Shown in pieces: positions 35,991-44,430 of a stretch of 64,000 bases of DNA. How positions within the stretch are numbered: position 1 is the first letter of the stretch; every line of letters starts with the position of its first letter. Under the pieces are notes generated by a model that saw only the letters and a list, made by a program, of their open reading frames with translations, did not search any database and was not told where the DNA came from. Source of the stretch: Aureimonas sp. AU22. Lineage in GTDB: Bacteria; Pseudomonadota; Alphaproteobacteria; Rhizobiales; Rhizobiaceae. The stretch covers positions 62,001 to 126,000 of the forward strand of contig NZ_BBWJ01000039.1 of NCBI RefSeq assembly GCF_001463745.1, written 5' to 3'. The translations under genes and the position numbers were made by a program.

Positions 35991-36322
35991 AGCGCTTCAA
36001 TCAGTATCTAGTTCTCCATCGTCTTGCGGCCGAGCAGGCGCTCAAGGTCGTGGCCCTGCCACCCCAGAGCGGTGACCCTCGACGTGCCGGCGACGTGTTC
36101 GTCAACTTGAACGGCGGAATGGCCGCTCTCCTACATTCGGCGCTTACAGGCAAAGATCTGCGACGGGGAGACGCCCCTCTGCTGCGCCACGAATGACACG
36201 CTCCTGCCCGACGGCATCGCCTCCCCGACGAGGCGGACCTTCTCGGCGGTGGACCAGCGCCGCCGTTGCACCGAGGTGACCATTTCGACGCGGTTGATCG
36301 GGCCGTCGGACGCTTCCGGCAT
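35985..36322 (-). pseudogene. IS3-family (IS2-group) orfA remnant
   Basis: On the minus strand from ATG 36322 the frame reads MPEASDGPINRVEMVTSVQ, RRRWSTAEKVRLVGEAM, SVSFVAQQRGVSPSQIF, then a stop at 36131-36133. In the same frame it continues as SAVQVDEHVAGTSRVTA and LERLLGRKTMEN, a second stop at 36008-36010, then ILIEALDIA. This is collinear with IS2-type InsC/OrfA (SLVARQHGVAASQLF, ELQRLLGKKTMENELLKEA), so it is one orfA with two in-frame stops. No orfB or terminal repeats are seen. It abuts the tctC fragment, so the junction may record an old transposition or recombination. Confidence 0.8.
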
Positions 36323-36531
36323 ATTTGTACTCTAGATGGATGCCCATGCCCTATCGGCTATGCCGGCCGTCGGGTCAGAACGGGGTGCGCTCCAGGTCCG
36401 ACATATACCGATCCAAAGCCGAACTGGGAGTTTGCGTCAGACGCAATATGTTGGATTTGGAAAAGAGGTCAGAATGAGCGTCGACAATCTGATTCGCTGA
36501 TGACCTCGCGCTACGTTGGATCGAAAACGTC

Positions 36532-37659
36532 ATGATTAACGCCTTCTCAATGGATGACGGTTTCCGTAGTCATTTTGCACGCCTGCATCAGGTATTCATG
36601 TATATAACTGACAGGTGCAATCTCGAATGCGAGCAATGCATCTACAAGCCTAGCATCTCCCATTTCATCAACGAAGAGATTCATCTAACCAACGCACTCG
36701 GCTTGCTGAAGTCCTTTCGTGATTTGGGTGCCTCGAAGGTGACCTTTCTCGGAGGCGAGCCCACACTCTACGGACATCGCAGCGGTGGGAGGCCACTTCT
36801 TGACCTCATCGACGGTACTCGTGCCTTGGGGTACGAGTACATGCGCATCGACACGAACGGACAGAGGGTCGCAAAACTTCTGCGCGAACCGTCCTTCCAG
36901 AAGATGGATGAGATCGCATTCAGTCTGGATGGCTTCTCGGCGGACACAAACGATCCCCTTCGGGGAAAGGGAACCTTCCTGCGCGTCGTGGACGCGATTA
37001 AAACCGCACTCGAAGGGGGTTACTTCGTCACCATCACCTGCTGCGTCCAAAAGCTGTTCCTAGAAAGGGACGCGGACGGCGTTCTTGCCCTGGAGCGTAT
37101 GATCCGTTTCGCGCAGGAACTCGGGGTCCATCAGATCAACTTCCACGACCTCTTCAAGGTCGGCATCCCTATGGACACATGGACCGGGTCGTTCGCGCCG
37201 GAGCCCGTGGACTGGATTCCGGTGTACAGAGAGCTGCGCGAGAAAATCGACGCGGGCACCTTCTCCATCGCGATACGTCTGCCGCAGTGCTTCGTCACCA
37301 AGGCTGAGTTCGCAAGAAATCCCGGCTACTACGGCTACTGTCCAGTGAAGTTGGGTGAGCGGGTGATGGTTCATCCCAACGGGACGATCCGCATTTGCTC
37401 GAACCTCATCTGCACGGCATTTGGCGTCGCCCGCTACGCCGATGGTCACATTCATTGGGACAGGACGGGCGCCAACGAACTGGCCGGTCACGACATGGGC
37501 CGCCTCACCCCCTGCACGAACCGGAGCAGGCACCGGAAGTACGGCGACCTCGTCCCGGTCTGCTTCTCGTTCAAGCCTGGACAGGAGGAGTACGTCTGGA
37601 ACCACCGTCTCGAGTGGGAGACCAATCGAATCCCAGCGTCGGGGAGCCAGTACGCATGA
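36532..37659 (+). CDS. Radical SAM protein of unknown function
   Basis: A 375-residue radical SAM enzyme. The CX3CX2C cluster motif is in YITDRCNLECEQCIYKPS near residues 24-41. The SAM-binding GGEP motif is in VTFLGGEPTLYGHRSGG near 72-88, and RIDTNGQRVAK and IAFSLDGFS follow. The C-terminal third carries extra cysteines (YGYCPVKLGER, IRICSNLIC, LTPCTNRSR, PVCFSFKPG) that could hold a SPASM-like auxiliary cluster. It would generate a 5'-deoxyadenosyl radical; the substrate is unknown and no small precursor peptide is visible. The ribosome site is weak, and the ATG at 36550 is an alternative. Its stop overlaps the next start (ATGA). First gene of a four-gene operon. Confidence 0.85.
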   Translation: MINAFSMDDGFRSHFARLHQVFMYITDRCNLECEQCIYKPSISHFINEEIHLTNALGLLKSFRDLGASKVTFLGGEPTLYGHRSGGRPLLDLIDGTRALGYEYMRIDTNGQRVAKLLREPSFQKMDEIAFSLDGFSADTNDPLRGKGTFLRVVDAIKTALEGGYFVTITCCVQKLFLERDADGVLALERMIRFAQELGVHQINFHDLFKVGIPMDTWTGSFAPEPVDWIPVYRELREKIDAGTFSIAIRLPQCFVTKAEFARNPGYYGYCPVKLGERVMVHPNGTIRICSNLICTAFGVARYADGHIHWDRTGANELAGHDMGRLTPCTNRSRHRKYGDLVPVCFSFKPGQEEYVWNHRLEWETNRIPASGSQYA

Positions 37660-38516
37660 GGAGCGACGACGAAGAGGATCTGCTGCGCCTGACACTTTCA
37701 AATGCAGGGTTGAAGGATGTCGATTTGCGCGACTTCACGATTCTTGCCCACGCAGGTGCCGTTCGAGCGGAGAACGCCCGCGTCCATGCGATGACGAATC
37801 GGACGCTTTCGGACACGTTGGACCGTGACAGCCTCGGCGTCTGCATTCATGTGACGGGGGGTGCGAGGGCGCTGACCGATCCGAATCATCGGCGCATCTG
37901 CGAGACGATCCAGATGCTGGATCGGGAGCCCTTTCAGGTGCTCTACCACGAACCTTTGCCGGAGGTGGCTGATGAACCTTGGGGAACCGTCGCGTGGAAC
38001 ATGGAGCGATGGCATAGAAAGGGGTTCACCGACTGGCGACAGAAGCTGCTGACCCTCAACATGATCGGGGCCGAAGCCGTCAATCTGAAGGCTTACGACG
38101 AACGCGAGCGGCTGCAGTTCTCGGTCTTCGGCGGGCGTTACTCCCAGGTGCAGTCCGCCCACGCCGACGAAGCCGACGCGAAGCACGTGTGGCTGGTCGA
38201 GTCCGAGGCCATCAACGGATGTCTTACGGAGTTCGCGCTGGCTGATCTCGCCAAGGCACGCGAGGTCGAGGAGCGGATATTCGACGAGTTCGTGTCTACG
38301 TTGTACGGAAACTCCGCAAGGCGAATGCTCATGCTGCTGATGGAGCATGGTTCTAGAAACGTCGAGCAACTGCTCGAGGACCGGATCGTGAGATTCGTGG
38401 ATCCCGATCCCGCCAGGACGCTTTCCGCATTGAGGATCATGTCGTTTATGAACGGCGACGAATCACACGCGTACTCTCCCACCACGGATGGAAGAGCGTT
38501 CCTGGAGTCGGCGTGA
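37656..38516 (+). CDS. Unknown protein in radical SAM/nucleosidase operon
   Basis: A 286-residue protein I do not recognise. The N-terminal half contains LGVCIHVTGGARALTDPNHRR and LDREPFQVLYHEPLPEV. The middle has NLKAYDERERLQFSVFGGRYSQVQSAHADEA and a conserved-looking HVWLVESEAING. The C-terminal 70 residues (ARRMLMLLMEHG, DPARTLSALRIMSFMN, SPTTDGRAFLESA) have the helix-helix-wing rhythm of a winged-helix domain. The start ATG overlaps the radical SAM stop (ATGA), and its stop overlaps the next GTG, so the three are translationally coupled. It may be a sensor or regulator of the operon; this is a guess. Confidence 0.7.
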   Translation: MRSDDEEDLLRLTLSNAGLKDVDLRDFTILAHAGAVRAENARVHAMTNRTLSDTLDRDSLGVCIHVTGGARALTDPNHRRICETIQMLDREPFQVLYHEPLPEVADEPWGTVAWNMERWHRKGFTDWRQKLLTLNMIGAEAVNLKAYDERERLQFSVFGGRYSQVQSAHADEADAKHVWLVESEAINGCLTEFALADLAKAREVEERIFDEFVSTLYGNSARRMLMLLMEHGSRNVEQLLEDRIVRFVDPDPARTLSALRIMSFMNGDESHAYSPTTDGRAFLESA

Positions 38517-39946
38517 GCGAGCCGTCCCTGGATCAATGCTGCTGTTTCATCGACGGCTTCCTTGACGATCTGAGGATCGCCGGGCACCCCCTCGAGGGGG
38601 TCGCCATCCATGTCAGGAATTCCAGGCAACAGCCCTACGAGGGCTACGGCCGACTGATACGATCGGTGATCGAGAAATACGGTGGTGTCGTCAAACACGT
38701 CCCCGACCTGTCCGTCGTCCTCGACATGGAGGACGCCTACAGCCCGCTCGACGACGTCGATACGTTTCTCATGCTGGCGTGCACCGTCTCGGTATCGGCG
38801 GAAACGCTCGAACTCACGCATCACGGGCGTACCGGTCCAAGCAGCCTGCGGGACAGGCTCCATGTTCTCATGCCCAACGACTATCGTTCCGGCTTCGTGT
38901 ATCGCCGTCTGCGCAAGCACAAGGTACACGTGGACCTGTTCGACCGCTGGGACGCGAACGCCCATGAGATCATGATGGCCATCATGAACAGGCTGGTCGA
39001 ACGGAAGCGGAAGGCCGAGGCGATCGAGAAGGCAAAATCGATGGAGTTCTCACCCAGGATCGGCATCGTGACGGCGTTGCCCGTGGAATGGACCGCGATG
39101 CACACGCTTCTGAGCGACGTTCGCGACGAGAAGCATCGACCGAGGGCAGGCGTGCTACACGAGTACAAGCACGGTCGGATCGAGGCGCTCGGCGGGGGCG
39201 TGCACGAGGTCGTCGTTGCGCGATCCGGCGCCGGAAACAATCAGGCGGCCATCACCGCCGAACGGTTGTTCTCGCGTTATAGTCTGGACGAAGTCTTCGT
39301 CGTCGGCATCGCTGGCGGTCTACCCGCCATCGCCGATCGGCAGGACGACATCCGTCTCGGCGACGTGGTCCTCTCCGGTAGGAAAGGCGTCGTGCAGTAC
39401 GACAGGATCAAGGCGACTACCGACGGAAGCGAATCCGCCCACCATCCCCGACCTCCGTCCGAGGCATGGCTTGGAAGGGCGGAGACCTTCCTGGAAGACG
39501 AGAGCGAGACAGGTGGGTTTCGAACGCATCTCGCTTCGGTGGCCACCGGACGGTTCGTCAGACCGGACGCCGCATCCGATGTCCTCCGTCAGGACCAGCA
39601 CGACCCAAGTTCGCTTGTCCTCGATCGCCCGTGGCGTCATCCGGATCGGGTTTCGCACGAGCCGATGGTTTTCCATGGTACGATCGGAAGTGCGAACTCC
39701 GTGGTGAAGGACCAGGACGTGCGGGAGGACATCCGCAAGAGATGCGGAGCGATCGCCGTCGAGATGGAGGCGAGCGGCGTCGCCGATGCTGCCACGGCGA
39801 ACGGGAAGCCCTTCTTCGTCGTGCGAGGCATCTGCGACTACGCCAGCAAGAGCAAGAACGACGAGTGGCATTCCTACGCCGCGAGAGCTGCGGCATCGTT
39901 TACCTACTCCTTGATTCGCAGCATGCCTCTTCCCGAAGAACGCTGA
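38513..39946 (+). CDS. Unknown N-terminal domain fused to a nucleoside phosphorylase/nucleosidase domain
   Basis: A 477-residue fusion. Residues 1-170 are unrecognised: alternating strands and helices with CCCFIDGFLDDLR, VDTFLMLACTVSVSAETLEL and RLHVLMPNDYRSGFVYRRLR, somewhat TIR/SLOG-like in rhythm only. From about 180 a PNP_UDP/MTA-SAH nucleosidase domain follows: IGIVTALPVEW, SGAGNNQAAITAERL, VFVVGIAGGLPAI, DIRLGDVVLS, the substrate-site AIAVEMEASGVADAA and the catalytic Asp in VVRGICDYASKS. It would cleave a nucleoside or deoxyadenosine-type product. Fused PNP domains occur as effectors in several bacterial defence systems. A GTG start overlaps the preceding stop. Confidence 0.8.
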   Translation: MSEPSLDQCCCFIDGFLDDLRIAGHPLEGVAIHVRNSRQQPYEGYGRLIRSVIEKYGGVVKHVPDLSVVLDMEDAYSPLDDVDTFLMLACTVSVSAETLELTHHGRTGPSSLRDRLHVLMPNDYRSGFVYRRLRKHKVHVDLFDRWDANAHEIMMAIMNRLVERKRKAEAIEKAKSMEFSPRIGIVTALPVEWTAMHTLLSDVRDEKHRPRAGVLHEYKHGRIEALGGGVHEVVVARSGAGNNQAAITAERLFSRYSLDEVFVVGIAGGLPAIADRQDDIRLGDVVLSGRKGVVQYDRIKATTDGSESAHHPRPPSEAWLGRAETFLEDESETGGFRTHLASVATGRFVRPDAASDVLRQDQHDPSSLVLDRPWRHPDRVSHEPMVFHGTIGSANSVVKDQDVREDIRKRCGAIAVEMEASGVADAATANGKPFFVVRGICDYASKSKNDEWHSYAARAAASFTYSLIRSMPLPEER

Positions 39947-39949
39947 CCG

Positions 39950-40732
39950 ATGACGTCGTCCGATCGGCTGGTTCTGACGAGCTGGAACGTGAACGGGCTC
40001 CGATCCGTCGTTCGGAGGGACTTTGAGACATGGCTGACGTCGACGAGACCCGATGTCGTGTGCCTGCAGGAGGTCAAGACCGAAGCGGACCTGCTGACCA
40101 GACACTGGTTTCCAGGATACGTAGCCCACTGGAACGGATCTCAGCGCCCCGGCTACGGCGGGGTCGCGACGCTGGTCCGCGAGAACCTGCGGGCGGACGA
40201 GTTCATGGTCGGGATCGCTGATCCCGTGTCGGATCCGGAAGGACGCGTGCTGACGATGGACGTTGAGGGTCTCAGGATCGTCAACGTCTACGCGCCACAC
40301 AGCCACCGGAAGCTCCTGCGACTTGAGGCCAAGATGCAATTCCTGGAGGCGTTGTCCCGGCATGTCGCCTTTTGTCGCCGCGACGGAATCCCGATCGTGG
40401 TGATGGGGGACATGAACATCGCCCATCAGAAGATCGACCTCGCCAATCCGAAGGCAAACGAGAGGAATGCGGGATACAGACCGGAGGAGCGGGCTTGGCT
40501 CGACGGCTTCTTGGCCGATGGTTTCGTCGACGCATTTCGTTACGGGACGTCGGACGGTGGCCACTACACTTGGTGGAGCATGCGCGCTGGAGTTAGGGAC
40601 CGCAACATCGGCTGGAGAATCGACTACGCCTTGGTGGAACGCAGCATCGTGGACCGGGTCGTCGAATGCCGGCATCTGCCGGACAGGGCAGGGTCGGACC
40701 ACTGCCCCGTACGATTGGTCGTGTCGACATGA
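39950..40732 (+). CDS. Exodeoxyribonuclease III-family protein (AP endonuclease-like)
   Basis: A 260-residue ExoIII/APE1-family nuclease with all main motifs: LTSWNVNGLRS near 9-19, CLQEVKTEADLL near 40 with the metal Glu, GYGGVATLVRENL, VNVYAPHS near 110, MGDMNIAHQKIDL near 150 with Asp/Asn, HYTWWSMR, and the C-terminal GWRIDYALVE and RAGSDHCPVRLV with the Asp-His pair. It should act on abasic sites or 3' ends of duplex DNA with Mg2+. It starts 3 bases after the stop of the PNP fusion, so it belongs to the same operon. A housekeeping xth gene is expected elsewhere in the genome; this copy is probably specialised. Confidence 0.88.
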   Translation: MTSSDRLVLTSWNVNGLRSVVRRDFETWLTSTRPDVVCLQEVKTEADLLTRHWFPGYVAHWNGSQRPGYGGVATLVRENLRADEFMVGIADPVSDPEGRVLTMDVEGLRIVNVYAPHSHRKLLRLEAKMQFLEALSRHVAFCRRDGIPIVVMGDMNIAHQKIDLANPKANERNAGYRPEERAWLDGFLADGFVDAFRYGTSDGGHYTWWSMRAGVRDRNIGWRIDYALVERSIVDRVVECRHLPDRAGSDHCPVRLVVST

Positions 40733-40928
40733 GTTCAGATATGTCCGTGCGGTAGCCTGGGATCTCGGAGTACCCAGTCACTTCCAGTAGGGATGTCGTG
40801 ACTACGTTTCGCCATCAGACGCATTCGCAGGTGATGCGCGCTGCCGTATTGACGGGCCTCTGGCAATTCTCCAGCCGGACCGTCAAAAATCAGGGGCGAG
40901 CCAACTCGCGCAGAGGGAGATCGACGAC

Positions 40929-41237
40929 ATGAGCATCACGATCGACGTAGCCGACATACCGGTTCTGCGCGAGCCCATCGACCGGGCTGCCCGTGAGGGT
41001 CTGGAGCAGGGCCTCGAGCAGGGACGTTCGGAAGGGATGGCGAAGCTCTTCGTCGCACAGCTTTCCACGGCGCTCGGTGAACTGCCCGACGATGTCACGA
41101 CGCGGATAGGTGATCTGCCGACTGATCACCTGATGGAACTCGCCCTCGGCGTTGCAGAAATCGGGTCGCTGGACCAACTGCGAGCGTGTCTGGATCTTCC
41201 CGTCGACGTCGTTCCATCCACCGTACCGACGCCCTGA
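40929..41237 (+). CDS. Short orphan with DUF4351-like C-terminus
   Basis: A 102-residue protein with REGLEQGLEQGRSEGMAKLF followed by LSTALGELPDDVTTRIGDLP and a final helix. The acidic GLEQG repeat and the LGxLP...I..L pattern match the DUF4351 tail of Rpn/YhgA-like PD-(D/E)XK nuclease proteins. The nuclease part is missing: upstream codons in frame (SQLAQREIDD) run a short way but no catalytic core is visible. GGGAGA precedes the ATG, so it could still be expressed. It is probably the remnant of a larger gene. Confidence 0.5.
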   Translation: MSITIDVADIPVLREPIDRAAREGLEQGLEQGRSEGMAKLFVAQLSTALGELPDDVTTRIGDLPTDHLMELALGVAEIGSLDQLRACLDLPVDVVPSTVPTP

Positions 41238-41810
41238 TCCAGGACACGACTCGACCTGCCCGAATCCCCAGTTGGACGGGTTCAGGGCGTCTTGCCTAAC
41301 CCTCTGTCGGAGCTGCACCACCCTGCGCTCGCTTCTGCATTCGTTCTTCTCGAGCCCTTCGATCTCGGATCGCCGATCGAACGGTGAGGCGCATCCCATC
41401 CTAGCGAGGTTGGGACCGGCAACCCCACCGTTCCCTGCTTCAAGAAGATGCCTATCGGCTTCGTAGCTGAGGTCGTCATCCTCGACTGCGATCCAAGGAT
41501 CGCTTGAGAGCGGCATTCTCGGATAACGCGAAATTATAGCCCCGCGACAGCGTGGTCTTCCGGGCCCTGTATGAAGGCGCATGGGCGTGTTAGCCAGTTG
41601 GACATCGAAAGATCAGTTTTCGGGCACGGCGGACAATACAGACGTACATGCAATTCAAGTAGCTCCACGACCGTGAGGGCAACGAGGCATCTACGTTACA
41701 AGTCCAGGCAAAGAGTTCCGCCGGCACGATACATGAGGCCGGGCGACGCATTCACTCCTGGATGGGCCGCCTTCGCTCGAAACCGACTTCGCGTCCAAAG
41801 GGAGGAAAGC
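41238..41810. other. Intergenic, LysR-type box only
   Basis: 573 bp between the DUF4351-like ORF and the sugar-binding protein gene. A long minus-strand frame (40890-41582) covers part of it but has no family resemblance. The only recognisable element is site C at 41522-41538. GGGAGGAAAGC at the end is the ribosome site of the next gene. Confidence 0.5.
41522..41538. promoter_or_regulatory. ATAA-N7-TTAT LysR-type box, site C
   Basis: GATAA-CGCGAAA-TTATA followed by GCCCC. Read on the minus strand this is GGGGC-TATAA-N7-TTATC, with the same GGGGC flank as site A. It lies 273 bp before the sugar-binding protein gene, which suggests control of the ABC transporter operon. Confidence 0.65.
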
Positions 41811-42815
41811 ATGCGTGAACTGAAGTCTCGTGCCCCGATCGTCGGGTTCTGCCGCATGGCGCTCTTGGGAGCGTCGGCCCTCGCAGTCGCGACGGTGTCC
41901 ATGTCGGGAGCGGCGCTCTCGAAGGATCTGACGTTCGGCTACGTCCCGGCCAGTCTCGAATACCCCTACAACGTCATGACGGCCCAGGGCTTCGAGAAGG
42001 CAGCCAAGGAAGCCGGCGTGAAGACGGTCGTGCTTGATCCTCGCGGCAGCGTGGAGAAGCAGGGCAATGCCCTAGACGACCTGATCAACCAGCAGGTCGA
42101 CGCCATCGGCTTCCTACCGCTGGACTCCGTCGTCGCCGAGTCCTTCGTGGACAAGGTCAACGACGCCGACATTCCGATCGTCGCCATCGCGCTCCAGGTC
42201 GGCGACTCGGCGAAGCGTCAGGTCACCGATCCGTATCCGGGCCTCTCCGCGCTCGTCGCGACCGACAACTACAAGTCGGGCGAAGTCGCGGGCGAGATGG
42301 CCGCCGGTCTTCTGCCGAAGGATCGCAAGGCGAAGATCGGCATCGTGATGGGCGACCCTGCCTACACCATCGTCAAGCTCGACACGGACGGTTTCAAGGC
42401 CGCGCTCGACAAGGCCGGCGCCAACTACGAGATCGTCGCCGAGCAGCCGACGAACTGGACGCCCGACGAGGGCGAGGCGGTCTGCCAGAACTTCCTGACC
42501 GCGCATCCCGACATGGATCTGATCTACAGCCACGCCGACGACATGGCGATCGGCTGCGCCAGGGCGATCGATTCCGCCGGCTCCAAGGTCCAGCTCGTGG
42601 CGACGGGCGGCGGGTCCAAGCTCGGCACCGACGCGATCGCCGCCGGAGAGATGTACGGCTCCGTCTGCACGCGGCCCGAACTTCTCGGCACGCTGATGTT
42701 CCAGTCGATGTACGAGGCCGTCACCAAGCCCGAGACGCCGAAGGCCCGCTTTGTCACCTACGACATGCCGGCCATCACCAAGGCCACCATCGACGCCTGC
42801 CCCGAGAAGTGGTGA
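41811..42815 (+). CDS. Sugar ABC transporter substrate-binding protein (RbsB-like)
   Basis: A 334-residue periplasmic binding protein of the ribose/galactose (Peripla_BP_4) family. An export signal covers residues 1-37 (CRMALLGASALAVATVSMSG, ending ALS/KD). The mature part has LTFGYVPASLEYPYNVMTAQGFEKAAKEAG in pieces, VDAIGFLPLDSVVAESFVDKV, VATDNYKSGEVAGEMAAGLL and a late AGEMYGSVCTRPELLGTLMF. It binds a sugar or polyol and delivers it to the ATPase/permease that follow. GGGAGGAAAGC precedes the ATG at 41811; the longer frame is spurious. It probably begins an operon of four genes through 46515. Confidence 0.92.
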   Translation: MRELKSRAPIVGFCRMALLGASALAVATVSMSGAALSKDLTFGYVPASLEYPYNVMTAQGFEKAAKEAGVKTVVLDPRGSVEKQGNALDDLINQQVDAIGFLPLDSVVAESFVDKVNDADIPIVAIALQVGDSAKRQVTDPYPGLSALVATDNYKSGEVAGEMAAGLLPKDRKAKIGIVMGDPAYTIVKLDTDGFKAALDKAGANYEIVAEQPTNWTPDEGEAVCQNFLTAHPDMDLIYSHADDMAIGCARAIDSAGSKVQLVATGGGSKLGTDAIAAGEMYGSVCTRPELLGTLMFQSMYEAVTKPETPKARFVTYDMPAITKATIDACPEKW

Positions 42816-42861
42816 GCCGGATCGGGATCCCGACTTCCGGATAGCAGGGGAGATCGAGCCG

Positions 42862-44430
42862 ATGCCGTCATCCGAACCCATCATGCAGTTGCGGGGCGTC
42901 GTGAAGGCGTTTCCCAATGGGACGCTGGCCCTTCGCGGTGTCGATCTCGACATCGAGAAGGGAAAGGTGCACGGCCTGCTCGGCGCCAACGGCGCCGGCA
43001 AGTCGACCCTGATCAAGATCCTCTCGGGAGCCTACTGGGCGACGCTCGGTGAGATCACCTGGCGGGGCGAGCAGGTGAAGTGGGACAGCCCGAAGGCGGC
43101 GAACGACATGGGCGTCGCCACGGTGCATCAGCACATCCCCCTCGCCCCGACCCTCTCGATCCTCGAGAACGTGTTCCTCGGCAAAGGTGGATGGTGGCGT
43201 CGCTCGTCCTCGATCCGGACGCAGTTCGACGAACTCTGCGAACGCGTCGGCTACTCGCTCGACCCGGATGCACTGGTCGAGAACCTCTCGATCGGCGAAC
43301 GACAGATGGTGTCGATCTTCCAGGCCCTTGCGACCGGGGCCGACCTCATCGTCATGGACGAGCCGACCGCATCGTTGGCGTCGGACGAGCGCGAACTCGT
43401 CTACGAGACAGTGCGGCGCCTGACGAGGATCGAGAACAAGGCGATCCTCTTCGTCTCCCACTTCCTCGACGAGGTCATCGCCCTGACGGACCAGGTGACG
43501 GTGCTTCGAGACGGGATGGCCGTTCTCCGGGCCGAGACCCGTGATCTCGACGAGGGAAAGCTCGCCGAGGCCATCGTCGGCAAGCAGGTGATCGCACTCG
43601 AGCGGGAGGCCGCCTTGCGCCGGCCTGTGAAGACGGACGATGTCGCACCACGGCTTCGCCTCCGCGACCTCGCGTCGGCCGGACGACTTCATCCCATCTC
43701 CCTCGATGTCGCGCCCGGCGAGGTCGTCGGCGTCGCGGGTCTTCTCGGCTCGGGCCGAAGCGAACTGCTGCATGCGATCTACGGGTCGGACCGCTTCGCG
43801 ACCGGCACGGTGACCCTGGACGGCGTCCAGCTCGCACGGAGCCCGAGAGCTGCCGTCGCGGCGGGCATCGGGCTCGTCCCGGAAGATCGAATGGGCCAGG
43901 GCCTCGTCCCCGACTTCGAGATCTGGCGCAACACAACCCTTCCGGCTCTCGGTGGCGTGTCCGCCTTCAACTCCCTCCCCGTCTCCGAGCGCGAGAGACG
44001 GAGAGGCTGGGATGCGATCGAGAAGCTGTCCATCAAGGCGAGTTCGCCCGAGATCCTGGTGAGCGAACTCAGCGGCGGCAACGCCCAAAAGGTCACGATC
44101 GCGAAGTGGCTCTTCAGCGACGTCAAGCTGTTCCTGCTCGACGAGCCGACCGCCGGCATCGACATCGGCGCGAAGACCGACATCCTGCGTCTCGTTCGCG
44201 AACTAGCGGCAGGCGGCAAGTCCGTCATCGTGGTCTCCTCGGAGTTCGAGGAGCTTCTCGCGGTCTGCGACCGCATCCTCGTCATGCGGGACGGCAAGTG
44301 CATCGCGGAGAGGAGCTTCGACGAGACGTCGGAGCACGAACTCCTTCTCCTCGCGGGCGGTCAGTCCGCGACCATCACCTCCGTCCCCGCCGCAGCGGCA
44401 ACTCATTCCGTAGTGGGCCCTCACTCATGA
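42862..44430 (+). CDS. Sugar ABC transporter ATP-binding protein (RbsA-like, two ATPase domains)
   Basis: A 522-residue protein with tandem ABC ATPase domains, as in CUT2-family RbsA/XylG. Domain 1: Walker A GLLGANGAGKSTLIK near 36-50, signature LSIGERQMV and Walker B LIVMDEPTASLA. Domain 2 (from about 265): a degenerate Walker A VAGLLGSGRSELLHAIYG near 291, signature LSGGNAQKVTIAKWL and Walker B LFLLDEPTAGIDIGAKTD near 433. The GSGRSE form in the second site is normal for this family. It energises uptake from the cytoplasmic side. Its stop overlaps the permease start (ATGA). Confidence 0.93.
   Translation: MPSSEPIMQLRGVVKAFPNGTLALRGVDLDIEKGKVHGLLGANGAGKSTLIKILSGAYWATLGEITWRGEQVKWDSPKAANDMGVATVHQHIPLAPTLSILENVFLGKGGWWRRSSSIRTQFDELCERVGYSLDPDALVENLSIGERQMVSIFQALATGADLIVMDEPTASLASDERELVYETVRRLTRIENKAILFVSHFLDEVIALTDQVTVLRDGMAVLRAETRDLDEGKLAEAIVGKQVIALEREAALRRPVKTDDVAPRLRLRDLASAGRLHPISLDVAPGEVVGVAGLLGSGRSELLHAIYGSDRFATGTVTLDGVQLARSPRAAVAAGIGLVPEDRMGQGLVPDFEIWRNTTLPALGGVSAFNSLPVSERERRRGWDAIEKLSIKASSPEILVSELSGGNAQKVTIAKWLFSDVKLFLLDEPTAGIDIGAKTDILRLVRELAAGGKSVIVVSSEFEELLAVCDRILVMRDGKCIAERSFDETSEHELLLLAGGQSATITSVPAAAATHSVVGPHS

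Noticed and set aside
35978-36196. 72-codon plus-strand ORF downstream of the tctC fragment
   Set aside because: The opposite strand carries a collinear IS3 orfA remnant, which explains this stretch better.
36266-36535. 89-codon ORF ending at the radical SAM start
   Set aside because: It begins inside the IS3 orfA remnant on the opposite strand and has no recognisable domain or ribosome site.
40890-41582. 230-codon minus-strand frame in the gap before the sugar ABC genes
   Set aside because: No family resemblance, and it runs over the DUF4351-like ORF and the LysR-type box. Probably chance.
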